DNA from: Aphelocoma coerulescens
Lineage: Eukaryota; Chordata; Aves; Passeriformes; Corvidae
DNA length: 64,000 bases
Direction: 5' to 3'
NCBI RefSeq assembly: GCF_041296385.1
Contig: NC_091015.1
Coordinates: forward strand, 88,210,004-88,274,003
Shown: positions 47,701 to 59,030 of the stretch, piece by piece
How positions within the stretch are numbered: the first letter of the stretch is position 1
How the letters are laid out: every line of letters starts with the position of its first letter
Made by a program: the position numbers and the translations under genes
The notes under the pieces: generated by a model
What the model was told of the DNA's origin: nothing
The model's database searches: none
The model's input: the letters and a program-made list of their open reading frames with translations, nothing else

Positions 47701-50129
47701 AGGACCTCCTATTGAAAATTACCAGTTTTAAGCTCCAAATGTTCATTCAAGTTAACAAATGCTATCTTAGACAATTCAGCAAACTAAAATGGTAAATGAA
47801 AGCAAGTATTCTTTAAGATGGGCTGTACATTTGTTGTGAGGAGTTACAGCTAAAAATTATCTGCTTCAGTTCCATTCAGAAACAAGTGAGAAACAAAAAA
47901 CCTTCCAACAAAATTGAAACTTAAATAGAAGTACAATCATATTCAAAATTTGGAGCTAAGGATTTAACACAAACCTCCACTGAGAGTCCAGTAATTTTTT
48001 TTTCCTGGCTTTTAGACAGTTTTCTTGCAAGACATAGTAACAATCTTCTTCTGCTTACTCTGGAAACAACTGTATTTCCAAATACTTAGAGGAAAGGGAC
48101 AAGGGTTTATCCATAGAAAGTGGTTTGCACTGTGAAGCTTAGATACCCTGTCAGGTGAATTTTGGCAAAATGGTGTGAAAAAGGAATCAGATGTCTGCTT
48201 GATGCTAATAGGATTGCTCACATCTGCAAAGCCAAAGCAAAAAAAAAAAACAACAAAAAAACAAAAAAACAAACCTACAAAAAAACCCCAGAGATACAGC
48301 ATATGGTAATGAAATAGCTGTGAAGATTTGTTTACTTGAAAAACACTGTGTGGGTTGAGTTTTTCTTTAAATCCATTTAGATGCAAGGTCAATTCCACTG
48401 TTTAAATTATACAAAGCATAATGCATCTAGGGAAAGTTACTTTACATAGAAATTACACCTCGGTTAAATATTCCTTTGTGGGTTCCTGAACCAGAATTTC
48501 AATTACACCTTGGTTTGTCCTAGCATGCCATTCAAAACCTTTTTGAAAGGCTTGCAGAAGAAAACCGACCTGTTTCCTTATGCTGTGAACATGTAAAGAA
48601 AGGGTCAATTTACCTACATTCTAATCCTAAATGGAAAAAATTACTTCCACGGAAATCTAGTGTAATTTGTTGCAGGCTGCCTGTTAGATAGCACTTTCTG
48701 AAGATGATAGAAGACATTAATTGATTTTGTAGTTCAGTGACACTAGGATAAGTGATTTTCTCAATCACACAGCTTGGCTTTGAGACTTGTTTTCATTTTT
48801 CTTCTTGATTTGAAAGGTTTTTATCAAATATGTGGGAGGCACTTGATGGGAGAAACATAGCATGCAACACATAATTAGTATGATGAATGTATCTGCTAGT
48901 GTCTGTCTTTGGTTAACTTGCTGGATTTTAGAGTAAAGGCATTAGTGGCTTAGGAGGAAAAATAGAGCATGGATGAGAGAGAGGGAAAAGTAAATAAAAA
49001 TGTTCTTCAGTGATAAGGGCTAGTTGGAAACTACCACTAAGATATTAGAAAACAAAAACAAGTTTTTTTCTAAGCAAAGTTAGTGTCAGCATACTTTAGC
49101 AACCAATTGCTGATATCGCATATTATCGAAATGATGCTCATTAAGGATCCAATACCCATTGAAGATGTTATATATTCTGTAAACAAATACCAAACTTTTC
49201 TTGTTCAAAAACTCAGTTCTAGTACCTTGTGGTCTAGTGGAGAATGAGTAAATTCACCAGTCTCTCATCAATCCCTTCTCACTTCTCCTTTTCTCTGACA
49301 AACATACAATAGCTACACTGTACTGAGAAGAGTTCTGTGACCTGATCTTGCTGGTTTAAAAGATCATCTTCTCTTGCTGTGTGTTTTGACCGTTATCCAA
49401 TGCACATAGTTTCTTCGTCTCTGCCCCTATAATGAATGAAAAAGAAAACATATTTTGCAGATGCAGTTCTCACAGGTGGGGGGTGTGTGTGTGGCAGGGG
49501 AGGCGTGGAGTGGAGAACAGCACATTCATTTTCCTTCTCCAGATTCTAATAAATATGGGAGAATTGCTAATAACAGAAAAAGAAAAAAAAAATCTTGACA
49601 GTTTTGACTAAGTACACATATATCACCAAGGAAAGTTAAAATAAAGCCAAATGTTGCTGAAATTAGACTTATATAATGGAATAAACAAGATAAAATGGCT
49701 TTCAGAGCCTATTCCCTCCTACTTGAAACTTGTGCATGGTTAAATTTCCACAGACTGTATTTAATTTGATCAGAGAAAAGTCTTTTTTTTTGCATTTGTA
49801 AAGCATGTCATGTCCAGTTCTGCATTAAGCAGACCTTGAATTTTCATTTTGTTTCATTCTTTCCAGACTTACATAACTGTACGTCTGTGCACTTATGCTG
49901 AATTTATTCCTGATAGAGTCACTTTGAAGGGTGTTGTGCCAGCCCTGGTTTTAACTGTTCCTTGGACCTCTGGCTTTGAAGTGTGGTTGTTATCAGAGAC
50001 AGTAACAGGATCTAGCTGCAAAGCTAAGTTCTGGTTAAAAGTTAATATTTCTCAATATTGCATGTTCCAGTGCAACTTCTCTTATATCTCACCTCTAGTA
50101 AGAAAAATATTTTGTACTGAAAACTTATC
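44714..50129. other. Intronic sequence with minor simple repeats
   Basis: About 5.4 kb of AT-rich DNA. A TGTG(TA)nTGTG tract lies at about 46320-46350, and an A-rich CAAAAAACAAAAAAAC tract at 48238-48290 that explains a Phe-rich 128-codon minus-strand frame there. No exon, CR1 or LTR was recognised. Confidence 0.5.
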
Positions 50130-50768
50130 CCTAACTGGGGTTCTGGTGGATAAAAAGCTGGAAATGAGCTGGCAACGTGCCCTTGCAGCCCAAAAAGCTG
50201 TTCAGCAGGTGAAGGGAGTTGACAGTGCTCCTCTGCTATGCTCTGGTGAGACTCCAGCTGCTGTACTCATCCAGCCTTGGCATTCCCAGAACAGGAGGGA
50301 TATGGGCCTGTTAGGATGAGTCCAAAGGAGGACCATCAAGATGATCAGAAGACTGAAGCAAATCTCCTATGAAGAAGGCTGAGATAAGGCTGTTGAGCCT
50401 GGAAAAGAGAAGGCTCTAAGGTGACCTTATGGAAACCTTCCAGTACTTAAACAAAGCTGAAAAGAAAGAGGGAGAGAAACTTCTTAGCAGAGGTGATTGC
50501 AATGCAACAAGTGGTAATGATTTTAAACTGAAAGAGGGTAGATACAGGCTGGATATAAGGAAGAAATTTTTTACAATGAGAGTGGGGAAAAATTGGAAAA
50601 GGCTGCCCAGAGAAGTGGTGGATGCACTATTTCTGGAAACATTTACAGTCTGTTAGGACAGTGCTCTGCACAGCCTGATCTATTTTAAAATCTCCTGCTC
50701 GTTGCAAAGAGGTTGGACTATAGGATTTTTAAAGATCCCTTCCAACCCAAATGTTTCAATGATTCTAC
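50130..50768 (+). mobile_element. CR1 LINE fragment, end of ORF2 and 3' UTR
   Basis: The first part translates as the ORF2 C-terminus: GVLVDKKLEMSWQRALAAQK, then a jump over about 12 codons, then SAPLLCSGETPA. DNA blocks follow the CR1 consensus: CCTATGAAGAAGGCTGAG, GAGCCTGGAAAAGAGAAGGC, TTTTAAACTGAAAGAGGGTA, GATATAAGGAAGAAATT, CTGCCCAGAGAAGTGGTGGA, CCCTTCCAACCCAAATG and a short TTTCAATGATTCTA end. It is in sense with the host gene. It is dead through deletion and stops. Confidence 0.94.
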
Positions 50769-51484
50769 TGTTTTAACAAACCATTTAAAAGCTAAGCAAA
50801 ACTGGTGATCAAGACACTGCAGTGTCAGAGATGTCTAATTAAAAAATATTGTGGTTGGTAATGAAAATTATTATAATTTTTAGATGCGGAAGTGTGAGTG
50901 GAAGTGGAACTGATAGGAGTGACAAATCTAAGCAAATGTGTCAGCACAGATAAAATCACCTGTTGTTATACAGCAGGAGATTTAGTTATGATCTGTAAAG
51001 AGCAAGTTTATATAAGCATAGTTACTACTCAGGACACGACTCAAGAAGGAAGTATGACAGATTGTTAGGGCATATGCTATCAAAGGCTTTTAACAAAAAA
51101 TAACTTGAACAATATAAAATTATCCTACCACATTCTAGGCAGTCAGGCATGATGATTGAACAGTTTTTCAAGGCAGAATGCTATATTCTGTCCTAGCTAT
51201 AAAACAACCTGTACAGCTTCCAACAGGGACCTCTGGTAGGAAATTGAAATACTCAAGCATTTTAGTTACACACATCCATGTTCTTTAGTTACACACATAT
51301 ATGTTTTTTCTCCACAAAATCATCAAGACATAAAAATAATAATTTTGTGAAAGAAAAAAAATCCCCTTTAAGCTTTTGGATACGTACAATTTTCCATCAC
51401 ATTTGACAAGGATTATGTTAGAAGATATGTATTTTTTTGAAAAGCCTTGATATCTGAAATTAAAACATTTCATACGGTTACAGG

Positions 51485-51682
51485 TTCACAGAATTAACTA
51501 GGTTTGAAAAAACCTTTGAGATGATTGAGTCCAACCTACAACCTAACATTACCTTGTCCACTAGACCATGGCACTAAGTGCCATATCCAGTCTTAAACAC
51601 CTCCAGGCACAGTCACTCCACCACATCCCTGGGCAGACCATTTGAATGCCCAATCACTCTTTCTGTGAAGAAGTTGTTTTTG
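51485..51682 (-). mobile_element. CR1 LINE copy, 3' end (first half of a split element)
   Basis: On the + strand the reversed CR1 end reads TTCACAGAATTAACTAGGTT, then GAGATGATTGAGTCCAACCT, CCACTAGACCATGGCACTAA, AACACCTCCAGGCACAGT and TCTGTGAAGAAGTTGTTT, where it stops. The continuation of the same type of CR1 appears at 52235, suggesting that one copy was split. Confidence 0.88.
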
Positions 51683-52234
51683 TTTGGGTTTTCTTAAGGT
51701 TTTTGAAATATTTTATTATGTTCATAAGTGGGAATTCAATTAAAATAAAAGGACTTAAAAAACATCTTCAATATTGGTAATCTTCAGTCTTTTTTTTTTT
51801 TCTTGTAAAGAATCACAAAGCTGTTTTACTTTGATCCTGATTGTGAATGGGAAAATATTTTGCCGTTTCAAACTTTGACAGACATTGAAAAACATTTTTA
51901 AAATATACTTGATATATATCAGACAGAACATCAAGAGTCTTAGCCAGACACTTTTTTTCCCATGTTTCTTCAATGTCCACAAAGGAATTCTTGTCAGTAA
52001 CTGAAGTAGGGATAACTAATGCTTTTGCAACTTCTGACATATCTAGCTAATGACATCATGCAAACATACTTGCATAGCTGAGAACTAATATAAAGGTTTT
52101 ATGAGAAAGGAAGACTGAAAGTCCTCCAAATCTGGGAGCAAAATTTGTTTGTTTTTTTTCTACTGAGCAGAAAATAATTAAATTGAATAGAAGGCAGCTC
52201 CATTTGTATTTTGCAGTTATGGTTTAAGGAACAA
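51683..52234. other. Unidentified 0.55-kb segment between two CR1 halves
   Basis: AT-rich DNA that is not CR1. It holds two overlapping minus-strand frames of 75 codons (51755-51982 and 51813-52040). The second, with SFVDIEETWEKKCLAKTL and DVLSDIYQVYFKNVF, has protein-like amphipathic composition but matches no family that I can name. It may be an insertion into the CR1 copy or host sequence between two independent copies. Confidence 0.35.
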
Positions 52235-52618
52235 CTACCTCTCAGGTAGCTGGAGATAGAGATAAGGTCTCCTCCGAGACTCCTTTTCTCCAGGCTAACA
52301 ACCTCATCTCCCTCAGCTGCTCCTCATATGACTCACTCACCAGACCCTTCACCAGCTCCATTGGCCTTCTCTGGACATGCTCCAGCCCCTCAATGTCTTT
52401 CTTGCAGAGAGGGGCCCAGAAGTGAACACAGGATTTCAGGTGTGCCCTCATCAGTGCCGAGTACAGAGGGACAATCCCTGCCCTGGTCCTGCTGACCACA
52501 CTATTGCTGGTATGGGCCAGGATACCATTGGCCTTCTTGGCCACCTGAGCACACGGTGGCTCATGTTCAGCCTTCTGTCAACCAGCACCTCCAGGTCCTT
52601 TTTCCCCAGGCAGCAGAA
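52235..52618 (-). mobile_element. CR1 LINE copy (second half of a split element)
   Basis: Reversed CR1 blocks appear in order: GAGATAAGGTCTCCTCCGAG, TCCTTTTCTCCAGGCTAAC, CCAGACCCTTCACCAGCTC, TTCTCTGGACATGCTCCAGC, AATGTCTTTCTTGCAGAGAG, GTGCCGAGTACAGAGGGACA, GTTCAGCCTTCTGTCAACC and AGCACCTCCAGGTCCTTTTT. The minus-strand 100-codon frame at 52242-52544 is CR1 sequence ([20 protein letters not shown] is the ORF2 end). It resembles the corresponding part of the 29.4-kb copy. Confidence 0.94.
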
Positions 52619-53934
52619 ACCATAGTATGAAACAAGGGACTAAAGGCTACAGTCATTAAAAACCTTTTTTTTTTTCGTTTTTAACTTTTAGGGAAATGTT
52701 TTGGAAGTCATAAATTAAGGTTTCTGCCAAACATTTTCAACTACTGTGATATCTCTTGCAAAATAATAATTAGGATGTTTTGCACATGCATTATGAAGTC
52801 TTCCAGAATGTGGAGGAATCTGTAATTCCTCCAGTGTTAAAGCAGCTTAAGTAGGTGTTCTCTCTGAGAAAGCTTCAGAGGAGTTATGCCTTTGGGGATT
52901 TCTTACTACTCATCATTTTGGAAATACACAAAGTTGAGTGCTGCTGCTTTGTTTCTTCATAAGTGTACATGTCAAGACATTTCACTTACTTTTCATGTTT
53001 TAAATCACTGCAGAGATGAATGGAGATAATGGCACATAGACGTAATTGTGCATGAAAAAATGATTGTCATTTCTAGTTGAGTTTCTTACCCTTTTATATG
53101 TGTAAAATAGCCATATGGTTTATACCTCTTGCATTAAGGGTATGGAAATGTAGCAGAAAATAAAATCCCTTGCATTTCAGTGGGTTCTGAGGGATCAGGG
53201 GGGCTGTGCGCAGCAGAGCTTAGTTTCTGATCATAGCCAATCCAGCACTCTAAATCTCCTGGAGTTCAGTAAGATCTTTCACAAGCACAGATTCACAAAT
53301 ACTGCATCTTTATCACTATAGGTGTGGTTCAATACAATAGGAACTGATTCACAAATAATTCTGTTTGCCAATCTGATGCCATAGGTCTTACAGAATCCAG
53401 GTTCACAAATAGTGCAATTTATTGAAGCGACAGAATGGCTGGTTGAGGATTGCTGGTGATAAGTGCACTAACTACAGAGTTTTATATGTGTTGAGACAGA
53501 AAATAAGCTCTATTAGCACTACATATATATATATATGTATGTATGTGTATATATATGTAACAAGTATTCCCATGTCTGTTCCAATGCAGTTGGAGGGGCA
53601 TAGCTCACCTAAAGTTATCCCTTTAGGAGAGGGGGAGAGATGGAGTCCATCAACTCATACTACTGAGACAGCAGAGATGTTATTTTTTCCCTCCTCTCTC
53701 TTTTTACCCCAAACTTCCTCTTTTTTTCCCAAAAGATGGAACAATCACATGCTGTAGGTAGGGTTTTGGTGACTGTGACTTATACATGTAAGACATGTTC
53801 TCTCTTCTCTTCATTTGCATTCTTAGGGGTGTGAATGTTAATATGCAAATAGGGCTTAATGACAGTCTTGGTTACTTGCCTAGTTACTTTCAGTCAGAAT
53901 TTACTGTTCATACAAAGGTAAAATAAACACACTG
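52619..53934. other. Intronic sequence with a TA/TG microsatellite
   Basis: A TA/TG-rich simple tract lies at 53523-53557. Three copies of a TTCACAAATA word with partly similar surroundings lie at 53290-53420. No gene or known element was recognised. Confidence 0.5.
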
Positions 53935-54200
53935 GTCCTCCTTTATCTGCTGAGGCATCAGTAAAGGCTGTCTGACCTTCTCCAGAGTGTCTTTGTGAGC
54001 ATTCTTATCTCCTTGAAGAACCAGATTTACAAGTCCTGTTATGCCCAGTGAGGGAGAGTGAGTCTGATGGTTGGTACAGACATGTGGATGCTCGTCCCTG
54101 CCTCACTGAGAGGCTGTGAGGCCTCCTCTCCACCCCAGACATCCTTCCAACATTAGGCCTGGTCCAAGCCTGGTGTGAGATCACCAACGGGCCCAGCTCA
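53935..54200. other. Unassigned moderately GC-rich segment
   Basis: About 265 bp with more CCTCTCC, GGTCC and GTGAGG words than the flanks. A 60-codon minus-strand frame has no domain. It is probably an old repeat fragment of a family that I do not recognise. Confidence 0.3.
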
Positions 54201-57200
54201 TGTTTTTCTCAAGAAGCCTCATCAGTTCTTCGCTGACTTAAAGCAACTCCATAGCAAGTCTGACAATTTACCACAAAACCAGAGAAAACATATTGTTTAG
54301 ACTTGAAAACTGTGATGACTCCACTTCCTTTCAGAATTCCTTCTGAGGTCAGTTTATTTAACCAGAATTTAGTTTTATTCTTTAGGCTTTGCAAATAGTC
54401 TGTTGTTGTCGGGCAACATTATGCCAGCTGATCAGGAAAGATATATACTGAACACAGACATTGCATTGAAGTAGAGGATTGTAAGTGATGCCTGGAAACC
54501 CATTTGCCTTCCAGTGTTTTCCCACTTGACAGGTTTGCAGCTGTGTGTACTTGTTTGAATTATTTCTGCATTACTATGAGCATCTCAGTCTTTTAAGTGG
54601 AGAATGCACCTAATGGTCTGGAAAATTATCTCAATGTTGCTCAAAAGCTGTTTGTGACACTGTAGTGTATGGTGCCATAAACTCTTGTCAGTTTACACCA
54701 CTGTGAAAAGGGTGAAATATAGTTATAGATAGTGCACTGTAAAATAAGATATAAAAGTAGCTTTTCTTCTCATTAAATAATTTTTTAAAAAGGAGGTAAT
54801 ACTGTCCGATGATAGTATGTTTATGCATAGATTTTTTAGTAAGGTATTTATCTTAAACTTGGTCCCTGCAATAATCTGTCTAAATCTCTGTTCAAATAAA
54901 AATGAAAATAAATTATTAAACAAACAACTCAAAAAAATATATTTATAGTCAATGATGTGTACTTTAACCCATCGGAATCTCACCAAATTTCAGTATCAAG
55001 AAAAATACGACAAGAAACAATGTACCTGTCCTGTGACTAGACAGGTTAAGCCTAGTCATTAAGAAAAATTATAATGAGATTTTTAAAGCGCTGGAATGCA
55101 TTGCCTGTTAAGAAATGCTAATTTTCTTAAAAGGTATCTTTAAAATATGTTAGATCAACATGTGCCAATAATGCTTCAAACACAGATGATCCTTCCTTAG
55201 GAGAGGAAGTCCTGTTTCTCTGTGATTCTTTTGCTTTTGGGCAGATGCATTTATAGCAGTAAGATTTAGGGCTTTAAACTGATACCCTTGTAGACTGTGT
55301 TCATGTAGAAATTGAAGATTAGTTCAGGCTGGTAAAAGTGTTGGGAGAGGGAATGTTAGTGACTATATTTTCATTGCTGCTGTAGTGATTTTCATGGTGA
55401 AATGCTCATTTCTCATCTCAGAGGAAAGGTGAAACTAATTTTGTTTGGGTGTTTTTTCTGGAAAAATGTAACTGTTTAATTAAAAAATGTGAAATTCAAA
55501 CTTTTCTATTTTTTTTATATCTATGACATAACAGACAAAAATCAACCAAGAGCTATTGAGATAACTAATGGGTATTCTCTCAAAATGCAAGATTAGCCTA
55601 GCCTGGAATGAAGATACTTGCTCCTGAGCCATCTTTGAATGAATGGGCTGGATGGATTTCTGGGAAAAGTAGGTGAAGAGCAAAACATAGAAATTCTAGG
55701 AGACAGTAAACGCAGAGCTCACTCAGTGGAGGAAGGAGTCTCCTGTTTCTATCTGGTACTTTCAGGATTATACAACCTTCAGTTGTTCTGTGAGTTGTCA
55801 GTAAATTCTTTACTTTCAGAGTGCACCAAAATATGGAGCATCTAAAGACTCAATTTACAGTGGAAGACCTTTTTACTCCCTAAATGCATGACACTGGTTG
55901 TGTAGGTACTTATCATCCATCTGTTTAGTACCTCAGTAGTAAGTCCAAACTGGGACATATTTCACTGGGAGCATCAGCTAGTTAGATTTGCTGTGTACAG
56001 GAAAAATGCACAGGATGGATAGAAACAGTGGTTAGAAATTGGTTGGATTTTCTTTTTTTTTTTTAAGTTTTTAAGGTTTTTTTTAGTATAGTTTTACCCC
56101 ATTGTTTACAGTGTAATATTCTAATTTATGTAAATTTGAACATTGGAGGATAGATTTTCATATGATAAATGTATCCTTTTCATAACCTCTGTTTCCCCAG
56201 TTCATGAGGAGGGAGGAAAGAGTTGAACGTACACACATGCACACACAAGCATGGAAGGAGAATGGAATATGTTTCCTTTATTTTCTTTCCCTCTTCCTTT
56301 TTTATTTGAGTGCTTGTTGGATAAGTTATTGATAGCTCTTGCATTTCTATTCTCTATCCAATATTCTTTTTGATCATAAAAGCGTATTGTAATAAACTCA
56401 TTTTATTGTCCATAAACAGAGAAGTGGGAACATCACCATTCTGCAAACTAAGGTAGGTAGCCACAGAATTAAACAAACAAGAAAAAGTGGTCCTTTTAGC
56501 AGGGCAGAAACACTCAATTGTTGCCGTAGTGCAGTGTTTAAATAATCTTAATAAGAGTTCTCATGTGAAAAAAAATCTATACTAAAGTGTTTAGAATATT
56601 TCAGAGGATTTCTTTAAATGTGGTGTGTTCCTGAACAAGCTCATCTCAAGTGGCACTCGAGAATTGTTCAGTGTAAAGCTGAAGGACATTGAAAATTGGT
56701 GGAAATTCATAGGCATTTTCATAAGCACTCTTAGAGCATCAGACAGCATCATTTTGTTTGTATTGCTCATTAAAATATATGCGTAGTAGATTGATGTATT
56801 TGTTTCTTGTCCATTTTGCACCATTAAAAAGAGGCCATCTTTCCTCCAGAGGAAGTCTAGACTTAATAATGAAGCACAAATACAAAAAAACGTTTTGTAG
56901 CCTTTAGACTTCATGATTGCAGGGCTGGCAGTTTAAAAAAAAAATTAAACACTTTCTGAAGTATGAGAGAAGGTTAAGTTCTGTGTATATTTTCTCACTG
57001 TTTACTCAATTTGTCCCTTTGAATATACTGTTCACTAAGTTCAGTAAACAGCTATATAATTACCAAGCTGTCCTTTGTGCCATTATAGAATGTGAATTTA
57101 ATTCATAAATCCCAGGTGCTGACAATTCAGTCTTTTTATATGCCTTTGTAATAACAATAGTCTTAAAAAAGAAAATAAAAAATTCCATTTTGACAGATTT

Positions 57201-58630
57201 ATGAGAATTTATGGTGTTTATGCAGGACCGTCAAACACAGACATGCCTTCAGTCCTTTCCTAGAAATAGCTTTCAAAAATGTCTCTAAAAACACTTGTGT
57301 GGAATTGGGATGACTTCAAAAAAGGTTCCCTATGTGCTGGATTTGTAAAGCTCTAATAAATAGTAAGAACTTGTAAAATGCACGGAGCTGCAGCCATAGA
57401 TACTGTAAGGGAAGACCTTGTGTGTCTCTGGATGCTAAAGTACAGCATTTTTCCTGAAATCAAAATGTAATGGTAATCTGTGTAGGAATTACATACTTAC
57501 ATTATGCAGCAGTCATACTCTGAGCAGCAGCTTTCTAGAGCTTGAAAATACAAAGGAACTGTAGCTATGGGTCAAAGGGACTGCTCTGGAGCCAGAGTCT
57601 GGGCTGCTTTCTAATCTCCCCTAAATATTTTCTGTGCATCATGATATGTATTGCACATTAAAATCAGAAGGAACTCTGGGTCAGAAGTGTGTGCACGAGG
57701 AGTCAGTTTATCTACTGGTCTGTGGAGCGCTGGGTTTGTGGCGGACATGCATTCATTTCCCAGGACATGGGAGTTCCTGTTCATGATTCTCACCTGGCAC
57801 CGATGGGGAGGATGAACTGACTGACAAATGATAGACCAACACTGGACTGTTTGGACTTTGGTCCTAAATGTCCTGCCATTTGGTCAATATCACTTATGCA
57901 GACATAAATTTTCAATAGTTAATAAGCAGTAGTATTATCCAGGACATAATAAATGATCAAACCCTTCTTTCTCCCTAGTGTAGTCGCTGTCCCCTGCTTT
58001 ACACAGAAAGACTGAATCCTTTTTATTCTTCTGCAAGTCAGTTTTATAGATACAAGAAACTAAGGGTGAAGACCATGACCTTTAATTTCATTGTCCAGGG
58101 TTAGGGATGATTTCTGAGAGACAAGTGGGCACACTTAATTGCAGGCCATGTTTTTAAATGATTGTTTTAATGCATTTGCAGTTGAAAATTGCACATTTTA
58201 TCTATATTATCGTTCTGTTATGTAAAGAAAATTGTTTTGCTAGGGGTTTAATTTTTTCAGAACTAAAAGTAGAAGATTTAATGCTTTGAGATAACTTTTA
58301 GAAACCTTTAATATCTTGCTCTTTAAAAAAAGAATTTGGTACAAGCAGAGCAATATAGCCTTGTCCTTTGCAAACTATGCATGTATAGGCCACTAAATTA
58401 TCTTAAGATTCTGAGGATATGTGTGTCATTTTCTTTTGACAAATGAAATCTTTTAAAAAGGATACTAAAAGTCTGTTCTCCAATCTTTCTGTAAATGACT
58501 CCTGTAAGAAATTTCATAAAAACCACTAAGTGATATTGTATTACTGCTAAAGATCACCATGTGAATGTTTTGTGAATGTCAAAATATATTTTTAAGGTTT
58601 ACTTTTTTGTCTCCTGACAATCACAATACA
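54201..58630. other. Intronic sequence without recognised features
   Basis: About 4.4 kb of AT-rich DNA with a slightly GC-richer patch at 57.6-57.9 kb. Random-looking frames of 60-107 codons occur. No exon, CR1 or LTR was recognised. Confidence 0.5.
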
Positions 58631-58639
58631 ACTTTTTGT

Positions 58640-59030
58640 TATGTCTTTTGATGCCTTTTCCTGGTCTTAAAATCAAGAGTCACACACGGTTAGAAGGGGA
58701 AAAGGGATTTTACCTTGGTATTTATTTTAAGGATCCTTAGGTGCACACGTCCAGGTCACATGCATCAAGATGCACCCTGCTGAGTCTATCTCTGTCCCTC
58801 TCCGTTCCCCCCCAACATTGGGTATAACATTATAGGTTTTACTAATTAGCATATCTATCAAAGATTCCCCAATGAGAGGCTCAAGTGAGCCCCCCTCCCC
58901 AAGGAACCTTCCCCTGGATGGTTCCATCTTAGTTTACAGAATGTGTTCTGGAGAGGACCTTGGGGTCTGGGGCACACTGATCTCTAGCTATGAAGCTTCT
59001 AAAATGTTTAGTCTCTCACCTTGACAAACA
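58640..59030 (-). mobile_element. Probable solo LTR of an endogenous retrovirus
   Basis: Read on the minus strand the segment starts TGTTTGTCAAGGTGAGAG. It has a GC-rich U3-like part with CCTTGGGGAGGGGGG, a CATTGGGG inverted CCAAT box and a GCTAATTAG stretch, then a polyadenylation signal AATAAA in TTAAAATAAATACCAAGG (about 58724), and a C/T-rich U5-like part. The right border (59030, CA on the + strand) is fairly clear; the left border is only approximate. Target duplications could not be identified. No internal retroviral sequence flanks it. Confidence 0.5.

Noticed and set aside
48012..48398. 128-codon minus-strand frame with a Phe-rich, membrane-like stretch
   Set aside because: The Phe-rich part is the complement of an A-rich simple tract at 48238-48290. 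The rest is featureless.
49849..50319. 156-codon + strand frame as a gene
   Set aside because: Its second half is the CR1 ORF2 end and its first half is unrelated intron sequence, so it is a chance joint.
53422..53757. 111-codon + strand frame
   Set aside because: Its middle is the translated TA/TG microsatellite, with no domain.
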